Assembly: GCF_019925205.1 (NCBI RefSeq)
Contig: NC_083560.1
Coordinates: forward strand, 146,960,526-147,024,525
Length of the DNA stretch: 64,000 bases
Source: Metopolophium dirhodum
Lineage: Eukaryota > Arthropoda > Insecta > Hemiptera > Aphididae
Direction of reading: 5' to 3'
How positions within the stretch are numbered: position 1 is the first letter of the stretch; each line of letters starts with the position of its first letter. The notes beneath the pieces were generated by a model. The model saw only the letters and a program-made list of their open reading frames with translations. It was not told the origin of the DNA and searched no databases. Shown one piece after another: positions 25,723-40,377 of the stretch. Made by a program: the position numbers and the translations under genes.

Positions 25723-28700
25723 CTAGTTTATTTACAGTGGATAAGTGTATTTGCAATTGACTAAAATTTAATTCATCAACAAATTATGTTTATTATTAAT
25801 TTGAAAAGATTTACCCTATCAATGAACAATGTTAATATAAACGTAATTATTGTGTTCTAAATTCTAGTTATTCCTTCTACTAATCTATTTATAGGTGACC
25901 AATGTATTTACAATTGACTAAAGTTTTATTCATCAACAAATTATGTTTTTAATTAATTTGAAAAGATGTACCCCAACGCAAAAAAATTTTCATATAAGCG
26001 TAATTATTGGGTTTGAAACTCTAGATTTCTGAAAACCTAGTTTCTTTGTAGTGGATAAGTGTATTTGCAATTGACTAAAATTTAATTCATCTACAAATTT
26101 TGTTTTTTATTAATTTGAAAAGATTTACCCTATCAATGAACAATGTTAATATAAACGTAATTATTGTGTTCTAAATTCTAGTTATTCCTTCTACTAATCT
26201 ATTTATAGGTGACCAATGTATTTACAATTGACTAAAGTTTTATTCATCAACAAATTATGTTTTTTATTAATTTGAAAAGATGTACCCCAACGCTAAAAAA
26301 TGTTCATATAAGCGTAATTATTGTGATTTAAACTCTAGTTTTCTGAAAACCTAGTTTATTTATAGTGGATAAGTGTATTTGCAATTGACTAAAATTTAAT
26401 TCATCAACAAATTATGTTTTTTATTAATTTGAAAAGATTTACCCTATCAATGAACAATGTTAATATAAACGTAATTATTGTGTTCTAAATTCTAGTTATT
26501 CCTTCTACTAATCTTTTTATAGGTGACCAATGTATTTACAATTGACTAAAGTTTTATTCATCAACAAATTATGTTTTTTATTAATTTGAAAAGATGTACC
26601 CCAACGCAAAAAAATTTTCATATAAGCGTAATTATTGGGTTTGAAACTCTAGATTTCTGAAAACCTAGTTTCTTTGTAGTTGATAAGTGTATTTTCAATT
26701 GACTAAAATTTTATTCATCAACAAATTATGTTTTTTATTAATTTGAAAAGATGTACCCCAACGCTAAGAAATTTTTATATAAGCGTAATTATTGGGTTGT
26801 AAACCCTAGTTTTCTGAAAACCTAGTTTATTTATAATGGATAAGTGTATTTGCAATTGACTAAAATTTAATTCATCTACAAATTTTGTTTTTTATTAATT
26901 TGAAAAGATTTACCCTATCAATGAACAATGTCATTATAAACGTTATAATTGAGTTCTAAATTATAGTTTTGCCTTCTACTCATCTACCTATAGCTGACTA
27001 TTGTATTTACAATTGACTAAAGTTTTATTCATCAACAAATTATGTTTTTTTTTAATTTGTAATGTTTACCCCAACACTAAAAAATGTTCATATTTGCGCA
27101 ATTATTTGGTTTTAAACTCTAGTTTTCTGATAACCTAGTTTATTTATAGTGAATAAAAATATTTGCAATTGACTAAAGTTTTATTCATCAACAAATAATG
27201 TTTTTTATTAATTTGAAAAGATGTACCCCAACGCTAAAAAATGTTCATATAAGCGTAATTATTGGGTTTTAAACTCTAGATTTCTGAAAACCTAGTTTCT
27301 TTGTAGTGGATAAGTGTATTTGCAATTGACTAAAATTTAATTCATCTACAAATTTTGTTTTTTATTAATTTGAAAAGATTTACCCTATCAATGAACAATG
27401 TTAATATAAACGTAATTATTGTGTTCTAAATTCTAGTTATTCCTTCTACTAATCTATTTATAGGTGACCAATGTATTTACAATTGACTAAAGTTTTATTC
27501 ATCAACAAATTATGTTTTTTATTAATTTGAAAAGATGTACCCCAACGCTAAAAAATGTTCATATAAGCGTAATTATTGTGATTTAAACTCTAGTTTTCTG
27601 AAAACCTAGTTTATTTATAGTGGATAAGTGTATTTGCAATTGACTAAAATTTAATTCATCAACAAATTATGTTTTTTATTAATTTGAAAAGATTTACCCT
27701 ATCAATGAACAATGTTAATATAAACGTAATTATTGTGTTCTAAATTCTAGTTATTCCTTCTACTAATCTTTTTATAGGTGACCAATGTATTTACAATTGA
27801 CTAAAGTTTTATTCATCAACAAATTATGTTTTTTATTAATTTGAAAAGATGTACCCCAACGCAAAAAAATTTTCATATAAGCGTAATTATTGGGTTTGAA
27901 ACTCTAGATTTCTGAAAACCTAGTTTCTTTGTAGTTGATAAGTGTATTTTCAATTGACTAAAATTTTATTCATCAACAAATTATGTTTTTTATTAATTTG
28001 AAAAGATGTACCCCAACGCTAAGAAATTTTTATATAAGCGTAATTATTGGGTTGTAAACCCTAGTTTTCTGAAAACCTAGTTTATTTATAGTGGATAAGT
28101 GTATTTGCAATTGACTAAAATTTAATTCATCTACAAATTTTGTTTTTTATTAATTTGAAAAGATTTACCCTATCAATGAACAATGTCATTATAAACGTTA
28201 TAATTGAGTTCTAAATTATAGTTTTGCCTTCTACTCATCTACCTATAGCTGACTATTGTATTTACAATTGACTAAAGTTTTATTCATCAACAAATTATGT
28301 TTTTTTTTAATTTGTAATGTTCACCCCAACACTAAAAAATGTTCATATTTGCGCAATTATTTGGTTTTAAACTCTAGTTTTCTGATAACCTAGTTTATTT
28401 ATAGTGAATAAAAATATTTGCAATTGACTAAAGTTTTATTCATCAACAAATAATGTTTTTTATTAATTTGAAAAGATGTACCCCAACGCTAAAAAATGTT
28501 CATATAAGCGTAATTATTGGGTTTTAAACTCTAGTTTTCTGAAAACCTAGTTTATTTATAGTGGATAAGTGTATTTGCAATTGACTAAAATTTAATTCAT
28601 CAACAAATTATGTTTTTTATTAATTTGAAATGCTGTACCCCAACGCTATAAAATGTTCATATAAGCGTAATTATTGGGTTGTATACTCTAGTTTTCTGAA

Positions 28701-30555
28701 AACCTAGTTTATTTATAGTGGATAAGTGTATTTGAAATTGAATAAAATTTAATTTATCAACAAATTAAATTTTTCTTAATTTGAAAAGATGTACCCAATC
28801 AATGAACAATGTTAATATATACGTAATTATTGAGTTCTAAATTCTAGTTATTTCTTCTACTAATCTATCTATAGGTGACTAATGTATTAGCAGTTGACTT
28901 AAGTCTTATTCATCAACGAATTATGTTTTTTATTAATATGAAAAGATGTACCCTATCAATGAACAATGTTAATATAAAGGTAATAATTGAGTTCTAAATT
29001 TTAGTTTTAAGTGTATTTGCAATTGACTAAAATTTAATTCATCTACAAATTTTGTTTTTTATTAATTTGAAAAGATTTACCCTATCAATGAACAATGTCA
29101 TTATAAACGTAATAATTGTGTTCTAAATTCTAGTTATTCCTTCTACTAATCTATTTATAGGTGACCAATGTATTTACAATTGACTAGAGTTTTATTCATC
29201 AACAAATTATGTTTTTTATTAATTTGAAAAGATGTACCCCAACGCAAAAAAATTTTCATATAAGCGTAATTATTGGGTTTTAAACTCTAGTTTCCTGAAA
29301 ACCTAGTGTAGTTATAGTGGATAAGTGTATTTGCAATTGACTAAAATTTTATTCATCAACAAATTATATTTCTATTAATTTGAAAAGATGTACCCTACCA
29401 ATGAACAATGTTAATATAAAGGTAATAATTGAGTTCTAAATTCTAGTTTTTTCTTCTACTAATCCATCTATAGGTGACTAATGTATTAGCAATTGACTTA
29501 AGTCTTATTCAACAACAAATTATGTTATTTATTAATTTGAAAAGATGTACCCCAACGCTAAAAAATGTTCATATAAACGTAATTATTGGGTTTTAAACTC
29601 TAGTTTTCTGAAAACCTAGTTTCATTATAGTTGATAAGTGTATTTGCAATTCACTAAAATTGTATTCATCAACAAATTATGTTTTTTATTAATTTGAAAA
29701 GATTTACCCTATCAATGAACAATGTTAATATAAACGTAATTATTGTGTTCTAAATTCTAGTTATTCCTTCTACTAATCTTTTTATAGGTGACCAATGTAT
29801 TTACAATTGACTAAAGTTTTATTCATCAACAAATTATGTTTTTTATTAATTTGAAAAGATGTACCCCAACGCAAAAAAATTTTCATATAAGCGTAATTAT
29901 TGGGTTTGAAACTCTAGATTTCTGAAAACCTAGTTTCTTTGTAGTTGATAAGTGTATTTTCAATTGACTAAAATTTTATTCATCAACAAATTATGTTTTT
30001 TATTAATTTGAAAAGATGTACCCCAACGCTAAGAAATTTTTATATAAGCGTAATTATTGGGTTGTAAACCCTAGTTTTCTGAAAACCTAGTTTATTTATA
30101 GTGGATAAGTGTATTTGCAATTGACTAAAATTTAATTCATCTACAAATTTTGTTTTTTATTAATTTGAAAAGATTTACCCTATCAATGAACAATGTCATT
30201 ATAAACGTTATAATTGAGTTCTAAATTATAGTTTTGCCTTCTACTCATCTACCTATAGCTGACTATTGTATTTACAATTGACTAAAGTTTTATTCATCAA
30301 CAAATTATGTTTTTTTTTAATTTGTAATGTTTACCCCAACACTAAAAAATGTTCATATTTGCGCAATTATTTGGTTTTAAACTCTAGTTTTCTGATAACC
30401 TAGTTTATTTATAGTGAATAAAAATATTTGCAATTGACTAAAGTTTTATTCATCAACAAATAATGTTTTTTATTAATTTGAAAAGATGTACCCCAACGCT
30501 AAAAAATGTTCATATAAGCGTAATTATTGGGTTTTAAACTCTAGTTTTCTGAAAA
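25723..30555 (+). repeat. 4833-bp higher-order unit, second copy
   Basis: Tandem, nearly identical copy of 20890-25722, beginning at the tttacagtgg A monomer near 25733. At its right end the sequence does not restart the unit. It continues with gaaatgctgtacccc (30640) as a third iteration of a shorter 2010-bp repeat (landmarks 28309 and 30319), so two periodicities overlap here. Confidence 0.8.
28948..29076 (+). repeat. 129-bp deletion composite, second copy
   Basis: Same joint and length as 24114-24242, inside the second 4833-bp unit. It marks that duplication (offset 4834). Confidence 0.85.
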
Positions 30556-30957
30556 CCTAGTTTATTTATAGTGGATAAGTGTATTTGCAATTGACTAAAA
30601 TTTAATTCATCAACAAATTATGTTTTTTATTAATTTGAAATGCTGTACCCCAACGCTATAAAATGTTCATATAAGCGTAATTATTGGGTTGTATACTCTA
30701 GTTTTCTGAAAACCTAGTTTATTTATAGTGGATAAGTGTATTTGAAATTGAATAAAATTTAATTTATCAACAAATTAAATTTTTCTTAATTTGAAAAGAT
30801 GTACCCAATCAATGAACAATGTTAATATATACGTAATTATTGAGTTCTAAATTCTAGTTATTTCTTCTACTAATCTATCTATAGGTGACTAATGTATTAG
30901 CAGTTGACTTAAGTCTTATTCATCAACGAATTATGTTTTTTATTAATATGAAAAGAT

Positions 30958-31086
30958 GTACCCTATCAATGAACAATGTTAATATAAAGGTAATAATTGA
31001 GTTCTAAATTTTAGTTTTAAGTGTATTTGCAATTGACTAAAATTTAATTCATCTACAAATTTTGTTTTTTATTAATTTGAAAAGAT
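30958..31086 (+). repeat. 129-bp deletion composite, third copy
   Basis: Same joint, exactly 2010 bp after the second copy, marking the overlapping 2010-bp repeat. Confidence 0.85.
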
Positions 31087-31197
31087 TTACCCTATCAATG
31101 AACAATGTCATTATAAACGTAATAATTGTGTTCTAAATTCTAGTTATTCCTTCTACTAATCTATTTATAGGTGACCAATGTATTTACAATTGACTAG

Positions 31198-33039
31198 AGT
31201 TTTATTCATCAACAAATTATGTTTTTTATTAATTTGAAAAGATGTACCCCAACGCAAAAAAATTTTCATATAAGCGTAATTATTGGGTTTTAAACTCTAG
31301 TTTCCTGAAAACCTAGTGTAGTTATAGTGGATAAGTGTATTTGCAATTGACTAAAATTTTATTCATCAACAAATTATATTTCTATTAATTTGAAAAGATG
31401 TACCCTACCAATGAACAATGTTAATATAAAGGTAATAATTGAGTTCTAAATTCTAGTTTTTTCTTCTACTAATCCATCTATAGGTGACTAATGTATTAGC
31501 AATTGACTTAAGTCTTATTCAACAACAAATTATGTTATTTATTAATTTGAAAAGATGTACCCCAACGCTAAAAAATGTTCATATTAACGTAATTATTGGG
31601 TTTTAAACTCTAGTTTTCTGAAAACCTAGTTTCATTATAGTTGATAAGTGTATTTGCAATTCACTAAAATTGTATTCATCAACAAATTATGTTTTTTATT
31701 AGTTTGAAAAGATGTACCCTATCAATGAACAATGTTAATATAAAGGTAATAATTGAGTTCTAAATTCTAGTTTTACCCCAACGCTAAAAAATGTTCATAT
31801 AAACGTAATTATTGGGTTTTAAACTCTAGTTTTCTGAAAACCTAGTTTCATAATAGTTGATAAGTGTATTTTCAATTGACTAAAATTGTATTCATCAACA
31901 AATTATGTTTTTTATTAATTTGAAATGATGTACCCTATCAATGAACAATGTTAATATAAACGTAATTATTGAGTTCTAAATTCTAGTTATTCCTTCTACT
32001 AATCTATCTATAGGTGACTAATGTATTAGCAATTGACTAAAGTCTTATTCATCAACAAATTATGTTTTTTATTAATTTGAAAAAATGTACCCCAACGCTA
32101 AGAAATTTTCATATAAGCGTAATTATTGGGTTTTAAACTCTAGTTTCCTGAAAACCTAGTTTAGTTATAGTGGATAAGTGTATTTGCAATTGACTAAAAT
32201 TTTATTCATCAACAAATTATATTTCTATTAATTTGAAAAGATGTACCCTACCAATGAACAATGTTAATATAAAGGTAATAATTGAGTTCTAAATTCTAGT
32301 TTTTTCTTCTACTAATCCATCTATAGGTGACTAATGTATTAGCAATTGACTTAGGTCTTATTCAACAACAAATTATGTTATTTATTAATTTGAAAAGATG
32401 TACCATATCAATGAACAATGTTAATATAAACGTAATTATTGTGTTCTAAATTCTAGTTATTCCTTCTACTAATCTATTTATAGGTGACCAATGTATTTAC
32501 AATTGACTAAAGTTTTATTCATCAACAAATTATGTTTTTTATTAATTTGAAAAGATGTACCCTATCAATGAACAATGTTAATATAAAGGTAATAATTGAG
32601 TTCTAAATTCTAGTTTTACCCCAACGCTAAAAAATGTTCATATAAGCGTAATTATTTGGTTTTATACTCTAGTTTTCTGAAAATCTAGTTTCATTATAGT
32701 TGATAAGTGTATTTGCAATTGACTAAAATTGTATTCATCAACAAATTATGTTTTTTATTAATTTGAAAAGATGTACCCCAACGCTAAGAAATTTTCATAT
32801 AAGGGTAATTATTGGGTTTAAACTATAGTTTTCTGAAAACCTAGTTTATTTACAGTGGATAAGTGTATTTGCAATTGACTAAAATTTAATTCATCTACAA
32901 ATGTTGTTTTTTATTAATTTGAAAAGATTTACCCTATCAATGAACAATGTCATTATAAACGTAATAATTGAGTTCTAAATTATAGTTTTGCCTTCTACTC
33001 ATCTACCTATAGCTGACTAATGTATTTACAATTGACTAG
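31198..33039 (+). repeat. 1842-bp higher-order unit, first copy
   Basis: Landmarks repeat 1842 bp later: ctagtgtagtt at 31316 and 33158, agtttgaaaag at 31701 and 33543, taccatatcaatg at 32401 and 34243. The period is exactly one 157-bp monomer less than the 1999-bp offset at the left end of the window, and the order of variants is similar, so the two are probably relatives. Confidence 0.8.
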
Positions 33040-34881
33040 AGTTTTATTCATCAACAAATTATGTTTTTTATTAATTTGAAAAGATGTACCCCAACGCAAA
33101 AAAATTTTCATATAAGCGTAATTATTGGGTTTTAAACTTTAGTTTCCTGAAAACCTAGTGTAGTTATAGTGGATAAGTGTATTTGCAATTGACTAAAATT
33201 TTATTCATCAACAAATTATATTTCTATTAATTTGAAAAGATGTACCCTACCAATGAACAATGTTAATATAAAGGTAATAATTGAGTTCTAAATTCTAGTT
33301 TTTTCTTCTACTAATCCATCTATAGGTGACTAATGTATTAGCAATTGACTTAAGTCTTATTCAACAACAAATTATGTTATTTATTAATTTGAAAAGATGT
33401 ACCCCAACGCTAAAAAATGTTCATATAAACGTAATTATTGGGTTTTAAACTCTAGTTTTCTGAAAACCTAGTTTCATTATAGTTGATAAGTGTATTTGCA
33501 ATTCACTAAAATTGTATTCATCAACAAATTATGTTTTTTATTAGTTTGAAAAGATGTACCCTATCAATGAACAATGTTAATATAAAGGTAATAATTGAGT
33601 TCTAAATTCTAGTTTTACCCCAACGCTAAAAAATGTTCATATAAACGTAATTATTGGGTTTTAAACTCTAGTTTTCTGAAAACCTAGTTTCATAATAGTT
33701 GATAAGTGTATTTTCAACTGACTAAAATTTAATTCATCTACAAATTTTGTTTTTTATTAATTTGAAAAGATTTACCCTATCAATGAACAATGTCATTATA
33801 AACGTAATTATTGTGTTCTAAATTCTAGTTATTCCTTCTACTAATCTATTTATAGGTGACTAATGTATTAGCAATTGACTAAAGTCTTATTCATCAACAA
33901 ATTATGTTTTTTATTAATTTGAAAAAATGTACCCCAACGCTAAGAAATTTTCATATAAGCGTAATTATTGGGTTTTAAACTCTAGTTTCCTGAAAACCTA
34001 GTTTAGTTATAGTGGATAAGTGTATTTGCAATTGACTAAAATTTTATTCATCAACAAATTATATTTCTATTAATTTGAAAAGATGTACCCTACCAATGAA
34101 CAATGTTAATATAAAGGTAATAATTGAGTTCTAAATTCTAGTTTTTTCTTCTACTAATCCATCTATAGGTGACTAATGTATTAGCAATTGACTTAGGTCT
34201 TATTCAACAACAAATTATGTTATTTATTAATTTGAAAAGATGTACCATATCAATGAACAATGTTAATATAAACGTAATTATTGTGTTCTAAATTCTAGTT
34301 ATTCCTTCTACTAATCTATTTATAGGTGACCAATGTATTTACAATTGACTAAAGTTTTATTCATCAACAAATTATGTTTTTTATTAATTTGAAAAGATGT
34401 ACCCTATCAATGAACAATGTTAATATAAAGGTAATAATTGAGTTCTAAATTCTAGTTTTACCCCAACGCTAAAAAATGTTCATATAAGCGTAATTATTTG
34501 GTTTTATACTCTAGTTTTCTGAAAATCTAGTTTCATTATAGTTGATAAGTGTATTTGCAATTGACTAAAATTGTATTCATCAACAAATTATGTTTTTTAT
34601 TAATTTGAAAAGATGTACCCCAACGCTAAGAAATTTTCATATAAGGGTAATTATTGGGTTTAAACTATAGTTTTCTGAAAACCTAGTTTATTTACAGTGG
34701 ATAAGTGTATTTGCAATTGACTAAAATTTAATTCATCTACAAATGTTGTTTTTTATTAATTTGAAAAGATTTACCCTATCAATGAACAATGTCATTATAA
34801 ACGTAATAATTGAGTTCTAAATTATAGTTTTGCCTTCTACTCATCTACCTATAGCTGACTAATGTATTTACAATTGACTAA
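33040..34881 (+). repeat. 1842-bp higher-order unit, second copy
   Basis: Tandem copy of the previous unit. It departs from it over roughly one monomer (about 33715-33855), where ttcaactgactaaaatttaa, ctacaaattttg, gatttaccc and gtcattataaacg replace the forms seen at 31872-32013. The sequence agrees again on both sides. Confidence 0.8.
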
Positions 34882-36652
34882 AGTTTTATTCATCAACAAA
34901 TTATGTTTTTTATTAATTTGAAAAGATGTACCCCAACGCTAAAAAATGTTCATATAAGCGTCATTATTGGGTTTTAAACTCTAGTTTTCTGAAAACCTAG
35001 TTTATTCATAGTGGATAAGTGTATTTGCAATTGACTAAAATTTAATTCATCAACAAATTATGTTTTTTATTAATTTGAAAAGATTTACCCTATCAATGAA
35101 CAATGTTAATATAAACGTAATTATTGTGTTCTAAATTCTAGTTATTCCTTCTACTAATCTATTTATAGGTGACCAATGTATTTACAATTGACTAAAGTTT
35201 TATTCATCAACAAATTATGTTTTTTATTAATTAGAAAAGATGTACCCCAACGCAAAAAAATTTTCATATAGGCGTAATTATTGGGTTTGAAACTCTAGAT
35301 TTCTGAAAACCTAGTTTCTTTGTAGTTGATAAGTGTATTTTCAATTGATTAAAATTGTATTCATCAACAAATTATGTTTTTTATTAATTTGAAAAGATGT
35401 ACCCTATCAATGAACAATGTTAATATAAACGTAATTATTGAGTTCTAAATTCTAGTTATTCCTTCTACTAATCTATCTATAGGTGACTAATGTATTAGCA
35501 ATTGACTAAAGTCTTATTCATCAACAAATTATGTTTTTTATTAATTTGAAAAGATGTACCCCAACGCTAAGAAATTTTCATATAAGCGTAATTATTGGGT
35601 TTTAAACTCTAGTTTCCTGAAAACCTAGTTTAGTTATAGTGGATAAGTGTATTTTCAATTGACTAAAATTTTATTCATCAACAAATTATGTTTTTTATTA
35701 ATTTGAAAAGATGTACCCCAACGCTAAGAAATTTTTATATAAGCGTAATTATTGGGTTTTAAACCCTAGTTTTCTGAAAACCTAGTTTATTTATAGTGGA
35801 TAAGTGTATTTGCAATTGACTAAAATTTAATTCATCTACAAATTTTGTTTTTTATTAATTTGAAAAGATTTACCCTATCAATGAACAATGTCATTATAAA
35901 CGTAATAATTGAGTTCTAAATTATAGTTTTGCCTTCTACTCATCTAACTATAGCTGACTATTGTATTTACAATTGACTAAAGTTTTATTCATCAACAAAT
36001 TATGTTTTTTTTTAATTTGTAATGTTTACCCCAACACTAAAAAATGTTCATATTTGCGCAATTATTTGGTTTTAAACTCTAGTTTTCTGATAACCTAGTT
36101 TATTTATAGTGAATAAAAATATTTGCAATTGACTAAAGTTTTATTCATCAACAAATAATGTTTTTTATTAATTTGAAAAGATGTACCCCAACGCTAAAAA
36201 ATGTTCATATAAGCGTAATTATTGGGTTTTAAACTCTAGTTTTCTGAAAACCTAGTTTATTTATAGTGGATAAGTGTATTTGCAATTGACTAAAATTTAA
36301 TTCATCAATAAATTATGTTTTTTATTAATTTGAAATGCTGTACCCCAACGCTATAAAATGTTCATATAAGCGTAATTATTGGGTTGTATACTCTAGTTTT
36401 CTGAAAACCTAGTTTATTTATAGTGGATAAGTGTATTTGAAATTGACTAAAATTTTATTTATCAACAAATTAAATTTTTCTTAATTTGAAAAGATGTACC
36501 CAATCAATGAACAATGTTAATATATACGTAATTATTGAGTTCTAAATTCTAGTTATTTCTTCTACTAATCTATCTATAGGTGACTAATGTATTAGCAGTT
36601 GACTTAAGTCTTATTCATCAACGAATTATGTTTTTTATTAATATGAAAAGAT

Positions 36653-36781
36653 GTACCCTATCAATGAACAATGTTAATATAAAGGTAATAATTGAGTTCT
36701 AAATTCTAGTTTTAAGTGTATTTGCAATTGACTAAAATTTAATTCATCTACAAATTTTGTTTTTTATTAATTTGAAAAGAT
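36653..36781 (+). repeat. 129-bp deletion composite, fourth copy
   Basis: Same joint (ttctagttttaagtgtat) but with the ancestral aaattctag base. It is either the older form or a separately corrected copy. It follows a gtttttttttaatttgtaatg A unit and a gaaatgctgtacccc unit, as the other three do. Confidence 0.85.
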
Positions 36782-39700
36782 TTACCCTATCAATGAACAA
36801 TGTCATTATAAACGTAATAATTGTGTTCTAAATTCTAGTTATTCCTTCTACTAATCTATTTATAGGTGACCAATGTATTTTCAATTGACTAGAGTTTTAT
36901 TCATCAACAAATTATGTTTTTTATTAATTTGAAAAGATGTACCCCAACGCAAAAAAATTTTCATATAAGCGTAATTATTGGGTTTTAAACTCTAGTTTCC
37001 TGAAAACCTAGTTTAGTTATAGTGGATAAGTGTATTTGCAATTGACTAAAATTTTATTCATCAACAAATTATATTTCTATTAATTTGAAAAGATGTACCC
37101 TACCAATGAACAATGTTAATATAAAGGTAATAATTGAGTTCTAAATTCTAGTTTTTTCTTCTACTAATCCATCTATAGGTGACTAATGTATTAGCAATTG
37201 ACTTAAGTCTTATTCAACAACAAATTATGTTATTTATTAATTTGAAAAGATGTACCCTATCAATGAACAATGTTAATATAAACGTAATTATTGTGTTCTA
37301 AATTCTAGTTATTCCTTCTACTAATCTATTTATAGGTGACCAATGTATTTACAATTGACTAAAGTTTTATTCATCAACAAATTATGTTTTTTATTAATTT
37401 GAAAAGATGTACCCTATCAATGAACAATGTTAATATAAAGGTAATAATTGAGTTCTAAATTCTTGTTTTACCCCAACGCTAAAAAATGTTCATATAAGCG
37501 TAATTATTTGGTTTTATACTCTAGTTTTCTGAAAACCTAGTTTCATTATAGTTGATAAGTGTATTTGCAATTGACTAAAATTGTATTCATCAACAAATTA
37601 TGTTTTTTATTAATTTGAAAAGATGTACCCTATCAATGAACAATGTTAATATAAACGTAATTATTGAGTTCTAAATTCTAGTAATTCCTTCTACTAATCT
37701 ATCTATAGGTGACTAATGTATTAGCAATTGACTAAAGTCTTATTCATCAACAAATTATGTTTTTTATTAATTTGAAAAGATGTACCCCAACGCTAAGAAA
37801 ATTTCATATAAGCGTAATTATTGGGTTTTAAACTCTAGTTTCCTGAAAACCTAGTTTAGTTATAGTGGATAAGTGTATTTGCAATTGACTAAAATTTTAT
37901 TCATCAACAAATTATATTTCTATTAATTTGAAAAGATGTACCCTACCAATGAACAATGTTAATATAAAGGTAATAATTGAGTTCTAAATTCTAGTTTTTT
38001 CTTCTACTAATCCATCTATAGGTGACTAATGTATTAGCAATTGACTTAAGTCTTATTCAACAACAAATTATGTTTTTTATTAATTTGAAAAGATTTACCC
38101 TATCAATGAACAATGTTAATATAAACGTAATTATTGTGTTCTAAATTCTAGTTATTCCTTCTACTAATCTATTTATAGGTGACCAATGTATTTACAATTG
38201 ACTAAAGTTTTATTCATCAACAAATTATGTTTTTTATTAATTTGAAAAGATGTACCCCAACGCAAAAAAATTTTCATATAAGCGTAATTATTGGGTTTGA
38301 AACTCTAGATTTCTGAAAACCTAGTTTCTTTGTAGTTGATAAGTGTATTTTCAATTGACTAAAATTGTATTCATCAACAAATTATGTTTTTTATTAATTT
38401 GAAAAGATGTACCCTATCAATGAACAATGTTAATATAAACGTAATTATTGAGTTCTAAATTCTAGTTATTCCTTCTACTAATCTATCTATAGGTGACTAA
38501 TGTATTAGCAATTGACTAAAGTCTTATTCATCAACAAATTATGTTTTTTATTAATTTGAAAAGATGTACCCCAACGCTAAAAAATGTTCATATAAACGTA
38601 ATTATTGGGTTTTAAACTCTAGTTTTCTGAAAACCTAGTTTCATTATAGTTGATAAGTGTATTTGCAATTAACTAAAATTGTATTCATCAACAAATTATG
38701 TTTTTTATTAATTTGAAATGCTGTACCCCAACGCTATAAAATGTTCATATAAGCGTAATTATTGGGTTGTATACTCTAGTTTTCTGAAAACATAGTTTCT
38801 TTATAGTGGATAAGTGTATTTGAAATTGACTAAAATTAAATTTATCAACAAATTATGTTTTTAATAATTTGAAAAGATGTACCCTATCAATGAACAATGT
38901 CAATATAAACGTAATTATTGAGTTCTAAATTCTAGTTTTACCCCAACGCTAAAAAATGTTCATATAAGCGTAATTATTTGGTTTTATACTCTAGTTTTCT
39001 GAAAACCTAGTTTCATTATAGTTGATAAGTGTATTTGCAATTGACTAAAGTTTTATTCATCAACAAATTATGTTTTTTTTTAATTTGAAATGCTGTACCC
39101 TACCAATGAACAATGTTAATATAAAGGTAATAATTGAGTTCTAAATTCTAGTTTTTTCTTCTACTAATCCATCTATAGGTGACTAATGTATTAGCAATTG
39201 ACTTAAGTCTTATTCAGCAACAAATTATGTTATTTATTAATTTGAAAAGATGTACCCCAACGCTAAAAAATGTTCATATAAACGTTATTATTGGTTTTAA
39301 ACTCTAGTTTTCTGAAAACATAGTTTCATTATAGTTGATAAGTGTATTTGCAATTGACTAAAATTGTATTCATCAACAAATTATGTTTTTTATTAATTTG
39401 AAAAGATGTACCCCAACGCTAAGAAATTTTCATATAAGGGTAATTATTGGGTTTAAACTATAGTTTTCTGAAAACCTAGTTTATTTACAGTGGATAAGTG
39501 TATTTGCAATTGACTAAAATTTAATTCATCTACAAATTTTGTTTTTTATTAATTTGAAAAGATTTACCCTATCAATGAACAATGTCATTATAAACGTAAT
39601 AATTGAGTTCTAAATTATAGTTTTGCCTTCTACTCATCTACCTATAGCTGACTAATGTATTTACAATTGACTAAAGTTTTATTCATCAACAAATTATGTT

Positions 39701-40377
39701 TTTTATTAATTTGAAAAGATGTACCCCAACGCTAAAAAATGTTCATATAAGCGTAATTATTGTGTTTTAAACTCTAGTTTTCTGAAAACCTAGTTTCATT
39801 ATAGTTGATAAGTGTATTTGCAATTGACTAAAATTGTATTCATCAACAAATTATGTTATTTATTAATTTGAAAAGATTTACCCTATCAATGAACAATGTT
39901 AATATAAACGTAATTATTGTGTTCTAAATTCTAGTTATTCCTTCTACTAATCTATTTATAGGTGACCAATGTATTTACAATTGACTAAAGTTTTATTCAT
40001 CAACAAATTATGTTTTTTATTAATTTGAAAAGGTGTACCCTAACGCAAAAAAATTTTCATATAAGCGTAATTATTGGGTTTGAAACTCTAGATTTCTGAA
40101 AACCTAGTTTCTTTGTAGTTGATAAGTGTATTTTCAATTGACTAAAATTTTATTCATCAACAAATTAAGTTTTTTATTAATTTGAAAAGATGTACCCCAA
40201 CGCTAAGAAATTTTTATATAAGCGTAATTATTGGGTTTTAAACCCTAGTTTTCTGAAAACCTAGTTTATTTATAGTGGATAAGTGTATTTGCAATTGACT
40301 AAAATTTTATTCGTCAACAAATTATGTTTTTTATTAATTTGAAAAGATGTACCCTATCAATGAACAATGTTAATATA

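Larger units (their letters stand above)
19773..40377 (+). repeat. Insert-free A/B satellite, central 20.6 kb
   Basis: The longest stretch without a Harbinger insert, and it has no gene. It is rich in the variants gatttaccctatcaatg, ctctagatttctgaaaacc with tttctttgtag, the gtttttttttaatttgtaatg A form (near 22221, 23475, 25485, 27054, 28309, 30319 and 36012), and gaaatgctgtacccc. Spacings of the gtaatg landmark (1254, 2010, 1569, 1255, 2010) expose a 4833-4834-bp duplication. An 1842-bp tandem duplication follows at about 31.2-34.9 kb. All four 129-bp deletion composites of the window lie here (24114, 28948, 30958, 36653). Confidence 0.95.

Noticed and set aside
19773..40377. Hidden genes or RNA genes in the long insert-free segment
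   Set aside because: The stretch is accounted for by A, B and composite monomers throughout. No foreign segment or long open frame was seen.
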